A stretch of 48,622 nucleotides of DNA from Deltaproteobacteria bacterium. GTDB lineage: Bacteria > Myxococcota_A > UBA796 > SXON01. Location of the stretch: positions 1 to 48,622 of the forward strand of contig CANKTH010000025.1 in NCBI GenBank assembly GCA_947486185.1. Direction: 5' to 3'. Both the position numbers and the translations under genes were made by a program. The first letter of the stretch is position 1; every line of letters starts with the position of its first letter. Below, piece by piece: positions 7,184 to 16,356 of this stretch. The notes below the pieces were generated by a model. That model made no database searches. It was not told where the DNA came from and saw only the letters and a program-made list of their open reading frames with translations.

Positions 7184-9802
7184 TCACCCTGGGTGGCTCG
7201 CCGGGTCGCTGTCGTCGGTGTCGCCACACGTAGTCGACCAGCGGTCGCGGTCGCTATCGGTGCCGTTGAAGCCGCACATCCGAATCACGCTATACGAAAG
7301 GTCATTGTCTCCCGAGAACACTTCGTGCATCATCGTCTCGGTGCCGCCCCCGATGCCGGGCGCGCCTGCGACGCGGCGGTCCATCAGGCTCGTGAGATCG
7401 ACCTCGGTGCCGACCGTGTCGGCGCAGGAATAGCCCGCGAGGCCGTCGGTGGCGGCGATAGCCTCGTAGCCAAGGTCAAAGACTCCGGACTCGTGCAATA
7501 CGATGCTGAAGGAGTTCCCCTCTGCGCTGCCAAACTCCGGCACCGAGCGGAAGTGCACGGCCAAAACGCCCGCATCGACCACCACCACGACCTCGCCGTA
7601 TTGCGGGCTCAGATCATCCCACAATCCGGCGATCGCCCGATAGTACACAAAGTTGGCGCTTGACTCGGCATAGTCGCCTTCACCCGAACGGAAGGTGACC
7701 CAACCGTTTGCGCCAACATAAGCCGTGTCGAAGCTCTCCCCGCAGAAAGCAAAGGGAAAGGGCAGCGCGACGCCTACGTAGTCGTCGTCCCCCAGCACCA
7801 GGCTCAGGCTCCCGCTCGGATCCGCCAGATCGGCACCGCCGTCACAGTCGTCGTCGAGGCCGTTGAGCGGCACCTCCCACGCGTACGGGCGGACCAGCGG
7901 GTCACTGTCGTCACAATCTTCGGCAAGGGTATAGCCGTCGTGGTCCTGGTCCTCGTCGTCGTCGGCGAGACAATCGGCGTCCACGCCGTCATACCAGGTC
8001 TCCACCGCCGAGGGGGAGACGGCCGCGTCTCCGTCGTCGCAGTCGCCGTCCCGCGTCACGCTGTCGGCGGGCGCCTCGCAGCTGGTGGTGGCCGTACCGG
8101 CGCCCCAGCCGTCGGCGTCAGCGTCGACGTACCAGTCTACGTCGACGGCGTCGGGGTCGGCGCCGTCCACCAGGCCGTCACAATCTTCGTCTTCACCTGC
8201 ACCGTCACACTGCTCCACCGCGCCAGGGTGGATGTCCGCGTCGAAATCCGCACAATCGTCGCCGCCGACCTCCACCGCGGCATAACCATCCGCATCTGCG
8301 TCATCGTCGTCGCCACCCCCACAGTCGCCGTCGAGACCGTCGTACCAGGTCTCCGGCGCACCGGGCCAGACCGAGGCGTTCGAATCGTCGCAGTCGCCCC
8401 CCCGATCCGACCAGGTGAGCGCCGCATCGCACGCCTCAAGTGCCGCGGGCTCGGCGCCGAATCCGTCCCCGTCGGCGTCGGCGTACCACAGCAGCCGATC
8501 CACGGTGCTCGGATCGTCGTCGTCGGTCAGGCCGTCACAGTCGTTGTCCACAAGATCACAACGTTCTTCCGTGACGCCACTACGCGCCGGGTCAGAGTCG
8601 TCACAGTCACTGCCGAGCGGGGCCAGGTCGTCCCCGTCGCCGTCCTGATCGTGGTCACTGCCGGCCGAACAATCGGCGTCAACGCCGTCATACCACGCCT
8701 CGATCTGCCCGGGATACGCGGCCGGATCGGCGTCGTCGCAGTCCCCGGCCGCGGCGGTCCAGCCGTCCCCGTCCCGGTCGAGCGTGGGACACAGCGGGTT
8801 GAGCGCTCCGGGGCTGCCACGGTCGCCCCGAGAGCCCTCCCACACGCTGACCGCCGCGCACCACCACGCCGGCTCGTCGTTGTCGCCCGCCTCCAGATGG
8901 TCGGGGTCCAACGACCAGCTCGTGCCGGACAACGCTCCGCCGTCCAGCACCGCCCAATGGACAGTATCCATCGTGACACCCCCGAGCGCGACGCTCAGGG
9001 TGCCCGTGGAGTTGGGCAGGCCCTCGCCCATTGACCAGACCGCGGCGACCGGTGCGCCGCCGTTGACCATCGGGTCAGCGCTGTCCCCCACCACGAGCCG
9101 CTCGCCGGCAGCGAGCACGAGGTCGGCCGCCGCGATCGTGTAGCTGGCGCCGTTGAGCGTGACACCGAGGCCCGCGAGCGCGATGGCGCCGGAGCTCCGA
9201 TTCTCCAGCTCGACCCACTCGCCGCCATCTTCGTCGGCTGCGCCGGGGTTGATCATCAGCTCGGTGATGAGAAGGTCTCCCGCGACGGATTCGTTCTCGT
9301 CGACCGCGCCGTCACAGTCGTCGTCGAGGCCGTTACTGGTTTCGGTTTGTCCGGGCGAGCGGCTCGGGTCAGCGTCGTCACAGTCCGGCGTGGCGCCACA
9401 GGGGGCCGAACCGTCGGAATCCGCGTCAAAACCTTCGTCGATCTCGCCGTCTCCGTTGTTATCCACGCCGTCGCAGGTCTCGGTGTCGCGGCAATCCGCG
9501 CTGCCGTCGCCGTCACTGTCGGCAAAGTCCTCGTCGATAGCGCCGTCACCGTCGTTGTCGAGTCCGTCGCACGCCTCGAACTGACAGTCGGGCGTGCCGT
9601 CGCCATCGGCGTCCGGGGCATTGTCTACAAGGGCGTCACAGTTGTCGTCCCGCTGATTACAGCGCTCCGCCGCCCCGGGATACACCGCAGCGTCCTCGTC
9701 GTCACAGTCATCGACGGCGGCGAAGCCGTCGGCATCCACGTCTACCGCTGTTTTTCCACCCTCTTCGGGGGTACACCCGAGCGCCAACCAGAGCCAGATC
9801 AT
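7184..9802 (-). CDS. Large MopE-like lipoprotein with lamin-tail and nidogen-like domains
   Basis: 872 residues. The signal MIWLWLALGC is only ten residues long, with Cys10 as the lipid site. Two blocks of putative metal-binding repeats (DxDGDG...DCDDxDxxxxPG...E.CDGxDxDCDG) flank a lamin-tail-like domain at about 176-335 (starts LLITELMINPG, with GEWVELEN). After the second block, at about 710-850, comes a domain with FPFAFCGESFDTAYVGANGW and YYRAIAGLWDDL, which resembles nidogen-type beta domains of extracellular proteins. The protein stops part-way through one more repeat (...DDSDPASHPG). The many Asp and Cys residues suggest Ca2+ or other metal binding and disulfides; this is family inference. 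It probably sits on the cell surface as a structural or adhesive protein. Confidence 0.88.
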   Translation of the reverse strand: MIWLWLALGCTPEEGGKTAVDVDADGFAAVDDCDDEDAAVYPGAAERCNQRDDNCDALVDNAPDADGDGTPDCQFEACDGLDNDGDGAIDEDFADSDGDGSADCRDTETCDGVDNNGDGEIDEGFDADSDGSAPCGATPDCDDADPSRSPGQTETSNGLDDDCDGAVDENESVAGDLLITELMINPGAADEDGGEWVELENRSSGAIALAGLGVTLNGASYTIAAADLVLAAGERLVVGDSADPMVNGGAPVAAVWSMGEGLPNSTGTLSVALGGVTMDTVHWAVLDGGALSGTSWSLDPDHLEAGDNDEPAWWCAAVSVWEGSRGDRGSPGALNPLCPTLDRDGDGWTAAAGDCDDADPAAYPGQIEAWYDGVDADCSAGSDHDQDGDGDDLAPLGSDCDDSDPARSGVTEERCDLVDNDCDGLTDDDDPSTVDRLLWYADADGDGFGAEPAALEACDAALTWSDRGGDCDDSNASVWPGAPETWYDGLDGDCGGGDDDDADADGYAAVEVGGDDCADFDADIHPGAVEQCDGAGEDEDCDGLVDGADPDAVDVDWYVDADADGWGAGTATTSCEAPADSVTRDGDCDDGDAAVSPSAVETWYDGVDADCLADDDEDQDHDGYTLAEDCDDSDPLVRPYAWEVPLNGLDDDCDGGADLADPSGSLSLVLGDDDYVGVALPFPFAFCGESFDTAYVGANGWVTFRSGEGDYAESSANFVYYRAIAGLWDDLSPQYGEVVVVVDAGVLAVHFRSVPEFGSAEGNSFSIVLHESGVFDLGYEAIAATDGLAGYSCADTVGTEVDLTSLMDRRVAGAPGIGGGTETMMHEVFSGDNDLSYSVIRMCGFNGTDSDRDRWSTTCGDTDDSDPASHPG

Positions 9803-9838
9803 GGGCGACTCTACGCCAAAGCTCCGCTGCCGGCAAGC

Positions 9839-11077
9839 TCAATCGCAGGTGGGCGTGACCGGGTAGGTCACGTCGATCGCGGCCCCCTCGGGCGGAGGCT
9901 CATCGAAGGTCAGCGTGTTGGTGCTTCGGTCGTACGTCCAGGCGGTGGTGGCGACACCCGCGACCGTCACGGAGATGCCGGTGCTCTGGGTCGGCACCTG
10001 GCTCAAGGTCACGGTGCGGAACCAGATCGTGTTCGCGTCGCCCAGCGCGTCCAGCGCGGGGAGCAGGTCGCAGGTGCAGATGCTCGCGAACGTTCCCCCG
10101 AAATACTCGATGACATCGAGGTACTTGTCGCTCGGCTGGGCGGTCTGCGGGAGGCCGTCACAGGTGGTGCTACAACCGGACCCCCGGTCGCCGACGATGC
10201 CCGAGATGAGCAGATAGCTTGGGTCAAGCTTCAAGGCGGAGAAGAAGTCGATGAAGTAGGCGGCGTCGTAGGTGGACCACTCCGGCTCGTCCGTCACGAA
10301 GATCAGCGCCAGGCGTGCGTCGGGCCGATAAAAACCCGCGTTTTCCGCCGAGAGCACCGGCTCGGAGAGGGCCATGTAGGCCGCGAGGAGCCCCGACTCA
10401 TCACCCTGATCCTCTGTGCCGACGTTGACCGCCTCCGCGAGCTCGACCGCCGCGTTGGGGGTATCCGGTGAGAGCCACGCCGGGCTGCCTTGAAGGCGGC
10501 CCTGCATGAGCGGGTTGACCACGTCACTGGTGATGACCCCCATGTGGTAGTCCAGGCCCAGGGTCACAAAATACTCGAAGAAGGAAGCGATCCCCGCGGC
10601 CACCCGGCTCTGCTCCTCGGCCATCGAGCTTGAGTTGTCAATGACCCACAACACATCGATGTCGGTCTGGGCCTGCTCAAAGTGGTCGGTCATCAGCACG
10701 CTGTCGTCGGCCTGGCCGCGGAGGTCCACGAGGCTGTGCTCCTCGTCGGGGTCGTTGCTGTCGATGATGAGCTCCGCGGTGGCGAGACCCGCAACGCTCG
10801 GCAGCCAGCTCACCGGCACCTGCACCGATTCGCCCGGCTCCAGGTACAGCTCCCCAAGCTCGGCACGGAACGTGTCGCTGACCATGCGCAGACCATCGAT
10901 CTCGAGCAGCACGTCGCCGCGGTTCTCGACGTCGATGGACTGGCTCTCCTCGCAGCCAAGATAAGCGCTTTCAAAGGTGAGGATCGGGGGATCGACGTCG
11001 ATGTCGGGCTCCCCCGGGCCGCCGGCCCCCCCCTTCGTGCCGAAATTGTAGTCCGAGCAGGCCAGCAAAAACCACAT
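9839..11077 (-). CDS. Lipoprotein with choice-of-anchor-type Ig domain and von Willebrand A domain
   Basis: 412 residues from ATG 11077, which has GGGGGA eight bases upstream. The signal MWFLLAC is just seven residues long, so lipidation would be at Cys7. A longer reading from 11122 would add 15 residues but has no such ribosome-binding site. Residues 30-125 look like an ASPM/SPD-2/Hydin-type Ig domain (ILTFESAYLG, DVENRGD, VPVSW). From about 140 there is a vWA domain with the metal-ion-dependent adhesion site DNSSS (Asp147, Ser149, Ser151), later FVTDEPEW, and a Cys-rich loop (GCSTTCDG). Such proteins bind ligands outside the cell. The partner is unknown. It lies 36 bases upstream of the large MopE-like gene and is probably co-transcribed with it. 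Confidence 0.85.
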   Translation of the reverse strand: MWFLLACSDYNFGTKGGAGGPGEPDIDVDPPILTFESAYLGCEESQSIDVENRGDVLLEIDGLRMVSDTFRAELGELYLEPGESVQVPVSWLPSVAGLATAELIIDSNDPDEEHSLVDLRGQADDSVLMTDHFEQAQTDIDVLWVIDNSSSMAEEQSRVAAGIASFFEYFVTLGLDYHMGVITSDVVNPLMQGRLQGSPAWLSPDTPNAAVELAEAVNVGTEDQGDESGLLAAYMALSEPVLSAENAGFYRPDARLALIFVTDEPEWSTYDAAYFIDFFSALKLDPSYLLISGIVGDRGSGCSTTCDGLPQTAQPSDKYLDVIEYFGGTFASICTCDLLPALDALGDANTIWFRTVTLSQVPTQSTGISVTVAGVATTAWTYDRSTNTLTFDEPPPEGAAIDVTYPVTPTCD

Positions 11078-11140
11078 CTTCGGTCCCCCGCGTGCGTCCG
11101 CCACGCGCGGGTATGGTACCACAGCTTGGCGAAAGAGGGT

Positions 11141-12490
11141 TCAGGGTCGCGGATTCGCCGGGGACGCCGACCCGGGCGGGGCCGGCGCGGGTGCGGGAGG
11201 CGGCGCGGGAGGCGCGGGAGGCGCGGGCACCGTATAGCCCAGCTCGCCGAGTTGGCGTACGGTCTCGGGGTCCAGGTCGGGTGCCGCGCTCCGCGTCGTA
11301 GGAGCGTATACCGAGCTCGAAATCGCGGCGGCCAACGCGGCGCGACGTGAGTCCGCGTCCAGATCGTCGATGCCCAGGCGTTGGAGCTCGTCGGGGTCGG
11401 CGCGTAAGTCGTAGCGGTAGGACCTGCCCGACCGCTCCCAGATCAACTTCTGCTCAGGCAGCCGCAGGGCCACCTTCGCCGGCAGCACGTCCTCCATGTC
11501 CGATCGTGCCCAGATCTCCCGCCGCTCCGGCGTGTCGGGCAGCAGCGGAGCGCCCATGAACCCTGGATCCATCGGCCATCCCGCGAGCTTCACGAGCGTC
11601 GGCAACAGGTCCACGTGACCGACCTGCGCCTCCTCCCAACGGGCGGGGACCCCGGGGGCGCGGATCACGAGCGGCACGTGCATCACGCTGTCGTAGAGGA
11701 CCTCGGCGTGGTTGAAGTAGTAGCCGTGCTCGAAAGACTCGCCATGATCGGAGGTGATCACGACAATTTCGTCGCCGCGTAGCGCGGCGAACAGGGGGGC
11801 CAGCGCCTGGTCCATCTCGGTGATCTCAGCGTCGTAGAGCGCCATAGCTTGCCCAACCTCGGCCAGCGGGCCTCGCTGCCGACGGACCTGATCCAGGGCT
11901 GGTTTCGTACCGTTCATCATGCCCCGGTACTCGGGCGCATACCGCCGGGGATCCGCGGGCGTGTAGGGCGCGTGGGCGTCGAAGTAGTGGACAAAACACA
12001 GGTAGGGGCCGTCTTGTTTCTTGATGTAGGCTACCGCGCGCTCGGTGATCTCCTTGGCGGGGCGGTGGAACCCATCGGCGAGGCTCTGGAAATGGTCGTC
12101 GTAGACCTCGAAGTCGCGGCCGAGCCGGGTGATGGCCTTCCTCAAGGTGGGCCCCCCGATGAACGCGCCGGTGGCGTAGCCGGCCTGGCGCGCGAGGGTC
12201 GCGAGGGTCGGGCCGCGCCAGTCGGAGGTGCCGTTCCGGATGGCGTCCCCGTGGGCGTCGGGCAGGGCGGAGGTGAACATCACCCAGTGCGACTGAGGAG
12301 TCTGCGGATAATGCGAGTAAGCGTGCCGAAAACGTACGGACTCTTCGGCGAGCGCCTCGATGTTCGGGGTCTCGGCGCGGCCGCCGTAGAGCCGCAGGTG
12401 GTCGGCACGAACGGTGTCAAGCGTGATGAAAACGATCGAGCGAGGGCCCTGGTCGGAGGTGGAGCACGCGGCGAGGAGAAGCCAGAGCAT
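11141..12490 (-). CDS. Sulfatase-like hydrolase lipoprotein lacking the FGly Cys/Ser
   Basis: 449 residues from ATG 12490. MLWLLLAAC gives a nine-residue lipoprotein signal. The alkaline-phosphatase/sulfatase fold is shown by the metal-binding starts FITLDTVRADHL and ITSDHGESFEHG, and by RSDMEDVL and the DELQRL segment typical of sulfatase C-termini. At the position of the nucleophile (normally C/S-x-P-x-R) the sequence is QTPQSHW, so the residue that would become formylglycine is Thr or Gln. It may act as a phosphoesterase or transferase, or be a sulfatase-like enzyme with a Thr nucleophile. The C-terminal 30 or so residues are a Pro/Ala-rich tail. It is divergent from the nitroreductase, with a 122-bp shared upstream region. 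Confidence 0.85.
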   Translation of the reverse strand: MLWLLLAACSTSDQGPRSIVFITLDTVRADHLRLYGGRAETPNIEALAEESVRFRHAYSHYPQTPQSHWVMFTSALPDAHGDAIRNGTSDWRGPTLATLARQAGYATGAFIGGPTLRKAITRLGRDFEVYDDHFQSLADGFHRPAKEITERAVAYIKKQDGPYLCFVHYFDAHAPYTPADPRRYAPEYRGMMNGTKPALDQVRRQRGPLAEVGQAMALYDAEITEMDQALAPLFAALRGDEIVVITSDHGESFEHGYYFNHAEVLYDSVMHVPLVIRAPGVPARWEEAQVGHVDLLPTLVKLAGWPMDPGFMGAPLLPDTPERREIWARSDMEDVLPAKVALRLPEQKLIWERSGRSYRYDLRADPDELQRLGIDDLDADSRRAALAAAISSSVYAPTTRSAAPDLDPETVRQLGELGYTVPAPPAPPAPPPAPAPAPPGSASPANPRP

Positions 12491-12587
12491 AAGCTCGCTT
12501 ATCGTCGAGGGTGCGTTGGGGCAAATCCGCGTTGCAGCCGCGCGCCCCTCCTGGCGCCCCAAAGGGCCTTTACCCCGGGCCGAAGGC

Positions 12588-12596
12588 GTTTAGAGT
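12588..12596 (+). promoter_or_regulatory. Possible promoter core (GTTTAGAGT) upstream of nitroreductase
   Basis: GTTTAGAGT ends 16 bases before ATG 12613. It resembles the GTTAG motif seen before several other first-in-operon genes in this window. No convincing -35 element is visible, so the assignment is tentative. Confidence 0.25.
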
Positions 12597-12612
12597 CCGC
12601 GGCGGAGTCAAC

Positions 12613-13233
12613 ATGAACGTCTCAGAAGCTCTGCGCACCCGCATCTCGGCCGACCACTACGACGCAAGCTACACCCTCGACGAACAGGCCATCCAGGAGC
12701 TCGTGAGCCTCGCGCTCGAGGCCCCATCGTCCTTCAACATCCAGCACGTGCGCCTCGTGGCCGTGACCGACCCGGCGGTCAAGAAGGCGCTCCGGGCGGT
12801 GTCCTACAACCAGCCCAAGGTCGAAGGGGCGAGCGCCGTGTTTGTGCTCTTCGGTGACATGCTGGCCCACGAGGCCTTCGCGGAGCGGGTACGCGGGGCG
12901 GTAGCGGAAGGATCCATGCCTGAAGGTACTGGGAACTACCTGATGAATACGACGAAGCAGGCCTTCGCCGATCCGATCCGAGCGCGGGAAGAGGCTGTCC
13001 GCTCCGCGGGCCTGATGGGGATGGCGCTGATGTTGGCAGCTCAGGAGCGCGGCTTGCTGAGTGGGCCAATGATCGGCTTTTCACCGGCGGGAGTCAATGA
13101 GGTGTTGGGTGCTGCGGCACGTTACCAGCCCCTGCTGATGGTGGTGGTAGGGCGCGCAGCGCCAGGCAACGCCCCGCGGAAGCCGCGCCTGGGCCTGGAT
13201 GTGGCGTTGAGGATGAACAAGGCGGATTTCTGA
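12613..13233 (+). CDS. Nitroreductase-family FMN oxidoreductase
   Basis: 206 residues from ATG 12613, preceded by GGAG six bases upstream. The N-terminus has the family pattern ALRTRISADHYDAS, then LVSLALEAPSSFNIQHVRLVAV, where the Ser-Ser-x-Asn-x-Gln segment normally contacts FMN phosphate. Later come MGMALMLAAQERGLLSGPM and GFSPAGVNEVLG, as in NfnB/NfsB-like enzymes. These are cytoplasmic, use NAD(P)H and reduce nitro compounds or quinones. The physiological substrate is not shown by the sequence. The gene stands alone, with a possible GTTTAGAGT promoter element upstream, and converges on the kelch gene with a 77-bp gap. Confidence 0.9.
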   Translation: MNVSEALRTRISADHYDASYTLDEQAIQELVSLALEAPSSFNIQHVRLVAVTDPAVKKALRAVSYNQPKVEGASAVFVLFGDMLAHEAFAERVRGAVAEGSMPEGTGNYLMNTTKQAFADPIRAREEAVRSAGLMGMALMLAAQERGLLSGPMIGFSPAGVNEVLGAAARYQPLLMVVVGRAAPGNAPRKPRLGLDVALRMNKADF

Positions 13234-13310
13234 CGAGCCGGCGCGCGGCTGCGTGAAGCGCGCTCGCCCGCGGGGGCGTCCGTGGCTCGGTTGGCGCCGC
13301 CTGGCCCCTC

Positions 13311-14348
13311 TCATTGGGCCGCCAACACCAGCGCCTCCACAGTCGTCACGGCGCCGACCCCCTCCACCGTGGCGCCACCCGGAACGATCAAGGTGTTTCC
13401 TACCACCGCGCCCTGCGTCCCGTGCCGCGGGGTCGGCATCGATTCCAGCGATTCCCAGGTGTCGGCCACCGGGTCGTATCGCTCCACATCTGGAAAGATA
13501 CCAGATTCTACGTCTGGATTCCCTTCCCCACCGATGACGTAGATCTTCCCGTCGAGCACCCCCGTAGCGACCCCGCCGCGTGCCGTCGGCACCTCGGCGC
13601 GCGCCGACCACGAGGTGTCCCCCGGCCGGAGCGCCCAGACCCCCGCCTGCACCGCCGTCACCCCAAAACTCCGGCCACCCAAGACATAAAACACGCCATC
13701 GACGACCTCCCCACCGAGGTGGTCGAGCGGCAGTGGCAGGTCGGGCAGGGGCGTAGATACCTGATCGCTGGGGCGCCACGAGAAGGCCGTCGCGACCGAC
13801 CCGAACGCGCTACCGCCAATCACCCAGATCGTGTCCCCCATAACCCCGACCGCCGAGGCGCCGCGGAACAGGCCGTCCGCCACCGGGGCCAGCTCCTCCC
13901 ATGCGGCATCTCCCGGCCGCCAACGCCACACAACGTTGACCGGATCGAAACCCGTCACCATCGCACCAAGCACGTACAGCGCCCCCTCGAAGGCTACGAG
14001 GTTGGCGTGATGGATCGCGCCCGGCAGCGGAACGCCCGCCGCCCAACCCACGCCGTCCCAGACCCACACCGTGGTCAAGCCCGAGGTAGAACCCCCAAGA
14101 CCGCCCACGACATAGACGAGACCGTCGAGGGCCTCGACGGCCACCTCTTGCACCGGCACCGGCACATCCGGGAGGGTGACCCAGGTTGGAACAGGGGTAG
14201 GCGGCGCGCTCTCAGGGGTGGTCCCGCTGTCATCAGCGTGCGTCCCGCTTTCTAGGGTCGGGTTGCTCTCCCCGATGGTGGCGGGCGTAGCGGCCCCCTT
14301 CGACTCCCCGGGCCGGCACGCCAGGAACATCAAAAACAATAGGCTCAT
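13311..14348 (-). CDS. Kelch-repeat lipoprotein
   Basis: 345 residues. MSLLFLMFLAC is an eleven-residue lipoprotein signal, followed by a Ser/Thr/Pro-rich linker of about 40 residues. From residue 55 on there are about six kelch-type blades, seen as repeated ...G.LYVVGG... segments (LVYVVGGLGG, TIWVIGGSAFG, VFYVLGGRSFG, KIYVIGGEGN, TLIVPGGA), each followed by a Trp-containing strand (VWVWDG, VWRWRPGD, VWALRPGD). It should form a beta-propeller on the outside of the membrane, which suggests binding. Its ATG overlaps the stop of the upstream kinase gene as ATGA, so translation is probably coupled and the propeller may work with the kinase. The ligand is unknown. Confidence 0.88.
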   Translation of the reverse strand: MSLLFLMFLACRPGESKGAATPATIGESNPTLESGTHADDSGTTPESAPPTPVPTWVTLPDVPVPVQEVAVEALDGLVYVVGGLGGSTSGLTTVWVWDGVGWAAGVPLPGAIHHANLVAFEGALYVLGAMVTGFDPVNVVWRWRPGDAAWEELAPVADGLFRGASAVGVMGDTIWVIGGSAFGSVATAFSWRPSDQVSTPLPDLPLPLDHLGGEVVDGVFYVLGGRSFGVTAVQAGVWALRPGDTSWSARAEVPTARGGVATGVLDGKIYVIGGEGNPDVESGIFPDVERYDPVADTWESLESMPTPRHGTQGAVVGNTLIVPGGATVEGVGAVTTVEALVLAAQ

Positions 14349-16348
14349 CCAACCTCCTTCCGCGCCGCCGCGGCAGCGCGCGCCTGCGCCTGGAGCCGCA
14401 GGGCCACGGTGTCGGCGGTCCGCGGGCTATCCGCCCCCACCAGCTCCCGCCGCGCCCGCGAGGCGCTCGCCCCGATCTCCATGATTCGCGCCAGCCGGCT
14501 CACGAGCTTCGCCTCCAGCCCGGCCCCCGCCAGGATCGCCGCTTCCCTCGCCGAGACCGCGGCCACCAGCCGGGCCAACTCGTCGGCGTCCACCGTCTCG
14601 CCCGCCCGTTCCCGGGTACGCAGCCGCGTGAGCCGCGTGTCCGCCCAGGCGTGGTCCTGCTCAGGTGGGAGTCGCGCGATCTCCGCCTCGACGCCGTCTG
14701 CTTCAGCGACGAGCGCCACGAGCTCCTGCCGGGCCTCCTTCACCGTGCGACCCAGCTCCTCAGCCGCCAGCGCCGAGAGTTTCGGCCCCGCGACCAGCTC
14801 CGCCAGGCGGTCCAACTCGGTGGCGGCCCGCTTCGCCAACGAGGCCGCGCGGGTGAGGGGAGGGGACAGTGGTCTGGCTGACGGCTGTCCGGCAGCGGCC
14901 GGCGCGGGAAAGGCCAGCGTACGATTCGCGTCCTGCCGGGCCATGTTTACGAAGACCGTGATGGCGATCGCGACCACCAAGGCGAAGGGGGCGAGCAGGA
15001 CGCCGATGCCCGTAGCCACCAACAAGCCGAGCGCCACCCACACCATCGGCACCAGCTGCGGCGGGAGCTTCACCATCCAATCGGGGCGGCGATTCGCCAC
15101 CGGGACGACCGCCGCGCGAAAACCCGCGCTCTCGGCGACTGCGGACAAGCGTTGGGCTACCCTGGCATCGACGCCTTCAACCAACCGAAAATGGCGATCC
15201 AGCATCGATCGCGGCACCGTGAGGCTCGCCGGTGGCACCCCGGTTTCGGTAGCCACCGCGGCGACCAGGGTAGCTTCGGGCGAGACCGCCTGGCCCACCT
15301 GCAGCCATGCCCGCACCCCGGACTCGACCCGCTGTCGCACGAGCTCTCCAAAAGCGCCCGGCTCAGACTGAAACCCCCCGGCAAGATGGCGCAGACCCGC
15401 ACGCCGCCGCCGATCCCGCGCGCGCTCCCACACGTCCACTGCCCACTCACCCGGGGGCGGACTCCGCGGCAATCCTGCCGTTACCTCCTTCGCGACGCTC
15501 CGTTCGGGGGTCCGCTGCGCGTCGGGCGCGCGACGGGCCACCAGCGCCTCGATCACCGCCTCTGCCCCCTCAGGCCGCTCCTCCACCTCCGTCCGGAGCA
15601 GCGATGTGATCGTTGAGCTCAGCTCCGGCGGCAACTCCGGCCGGAGCTCTCCCAGAGGCCGAAACTTACCTTCAAGCTGGCGTTGTAGCACACCAGCCGG
15701 CGCACCTCCGCCGAAGGGAGCATGCCCGGTAGCGGCAAGGTAGAGCACCGCGCCCAGGCCGTAGAGGTCCGACCGAGGTTCCGCACGATTCCCCTCGTAG
15801 ATCTCGGGAGCGGTATAGCCCGCCGTACCCAACACGCCGGTGCTCCGGGTGGCGGGCGCGTCGTCGAGCCGCGCGAGCCCGAAATCGGTCAGCATCGCCT
15901 CACCACGCTCGTCGATCATCACATTTGAAGGGCTCAGATCGCGGTGCAACACCCCCGCGCGGTGGGCGTCGGCCAGCACCTCGAGGAGCCTGAGCCCCAG
16001 CGCCCTCACCGCCTCAACTGGGAGCGGCCCACCCGTCGCCACCCGCTCGGCGAGCGTCTGGCCAGGATGGTAAGGCATGGAGAGCAGAAGTCGGCCGTCG
16101 AGCTCGTGAAGCTCATGGGCTACAAGCGCGGCGGGGTGCCGTATGCGGCCAGCGGCCACCACCTCGCGCCGGAGACGGCCCCGCATCGCAGCGTCATCCG
16201 CGAGGTGGGCGTGGAGCACTTTGAGCGCGACACGTTCGCCTCGCACCCGGTCATCACACAGGTATACCGTGGCCATTCCGCCGGAACCCAGGACCCCGAG
16301 CACCCGAAAGCGCCCGCCCAGCTCGGTGCCTGCCGCTAGCTCAGCCAT
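14345..16348 (-). CDS. Eukaryote-like Ser/Thr protein kinase with membrane anchor and coiled coil
   Basis: 667 residues. The N-terminal kinase domain (about 13-270) has the Gly-rich loop GSGGMATVY at 21-29, the ATP-binding Lys43 (VALKVL), the catalytic loop HRDLSPSN with Asp137, DFG at 155-157 and a GTAGYTAPE activation segment. All catalytic residues are therefore present, although the usual Lys after HRDL is Ser. Around residues 430-475 are two closely spaced hydrophobic segments (VPMVWVALGLLVATGIGVLL and FALVVAIAITVFV). The C-terminal 180 residues are rich in Ala/Glu/Arg/Leu and probably coiled coil. The layout predicts a membrane-anchored kinase acting in the cytoplasm. It overlaps the kelch lipoprotein gene by four bases. 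A GTTAGG motif lies just upstream of its start. Confidence 0.93.
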   Translation of the reverse strand: MAELAAGTELGGRFRVLGVLGSGGMATVYLCDDRVRGERVALKVLHAHLADDAAMRGRLRREVVAAGRIRHPAALVAHELHELDGRLLLSMPYHPGQTLAERVATGGPLPVEAVRALGLRLLEVLADAHRAGVLHRDLSPSNVMIDERGEAMLTDFGLARLDDAPATRSTGVLGTAGYTAPEIYEGNRAEPRSDLYGLGAVLYLAATGHAPFGGGAPAGVLQRQLEGKFRPLGELRPELPPELSSTITSLLRTEVEERPEGAEAVIEALVARRAPDAQRTPERSVAKEVTAGLPRSPPPGEWAVDVWERARDRRRRAGLRHLAGGFQSEPGAFGELVRQRVESGVRAWLQVGQAVSPEATLVAAVATETGVPPASLTVPRSMLDRHFRLVEGVDARVAQRLSAVAESAGFRAAVVPVANRRPDWMVKLPPQLVPMVWVALGLLVATGIGVLLAPFALVVAIAITVFVNMARQDANRTLAFPAPAAAGQPSARPLSPPLTRAASLAKRAATELDRLAELVAGPKLSALAAEELGRTVKEARQELVALVAEADGVEAEIARLPPEQDHAWADTRLTRLRTRERAGETVDADELARLVAAVSAREAAILAGAGLEAKLVSRLARIMEIGASASRARRELVGADSPRTADTVALRLQAQARAAAAARKEVG

Positions 16349-16356
16349 CCCGGCTT

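Noticed and set aside
7160..7190. Frameshift truncating the last MopE repeat of the 872-residue protein
   Set aside because: The protein stops mid-repeat, but neither alternative frame after the stop restores the expected E-x-CDG motif.
7132..7227. 32-residue N-terminal extension of the ArsJ-like protein
   Set aside because: It overlaps the upstream gene by 44 bases, begins at a GTG without ribosome-binding sequence and is not part of the usual ArsJ N-terminus.
7940..9034. Long forward open frame (364 residues) antisense to the MopE-like gene
   Set aside because: Its Val/Arg/Gly-rich repetitive protein is the mirror image of Asp/Cys-rich repeat codons. The reverse frame has a signal peptide and recognisable domains.
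13265..13278. CGCCC-GCGG-GGGCG hairpin between nitroreductase and kelch genes
   Set aside because: A five-base GC stem with no T-run is expected often in DNA of this composition.
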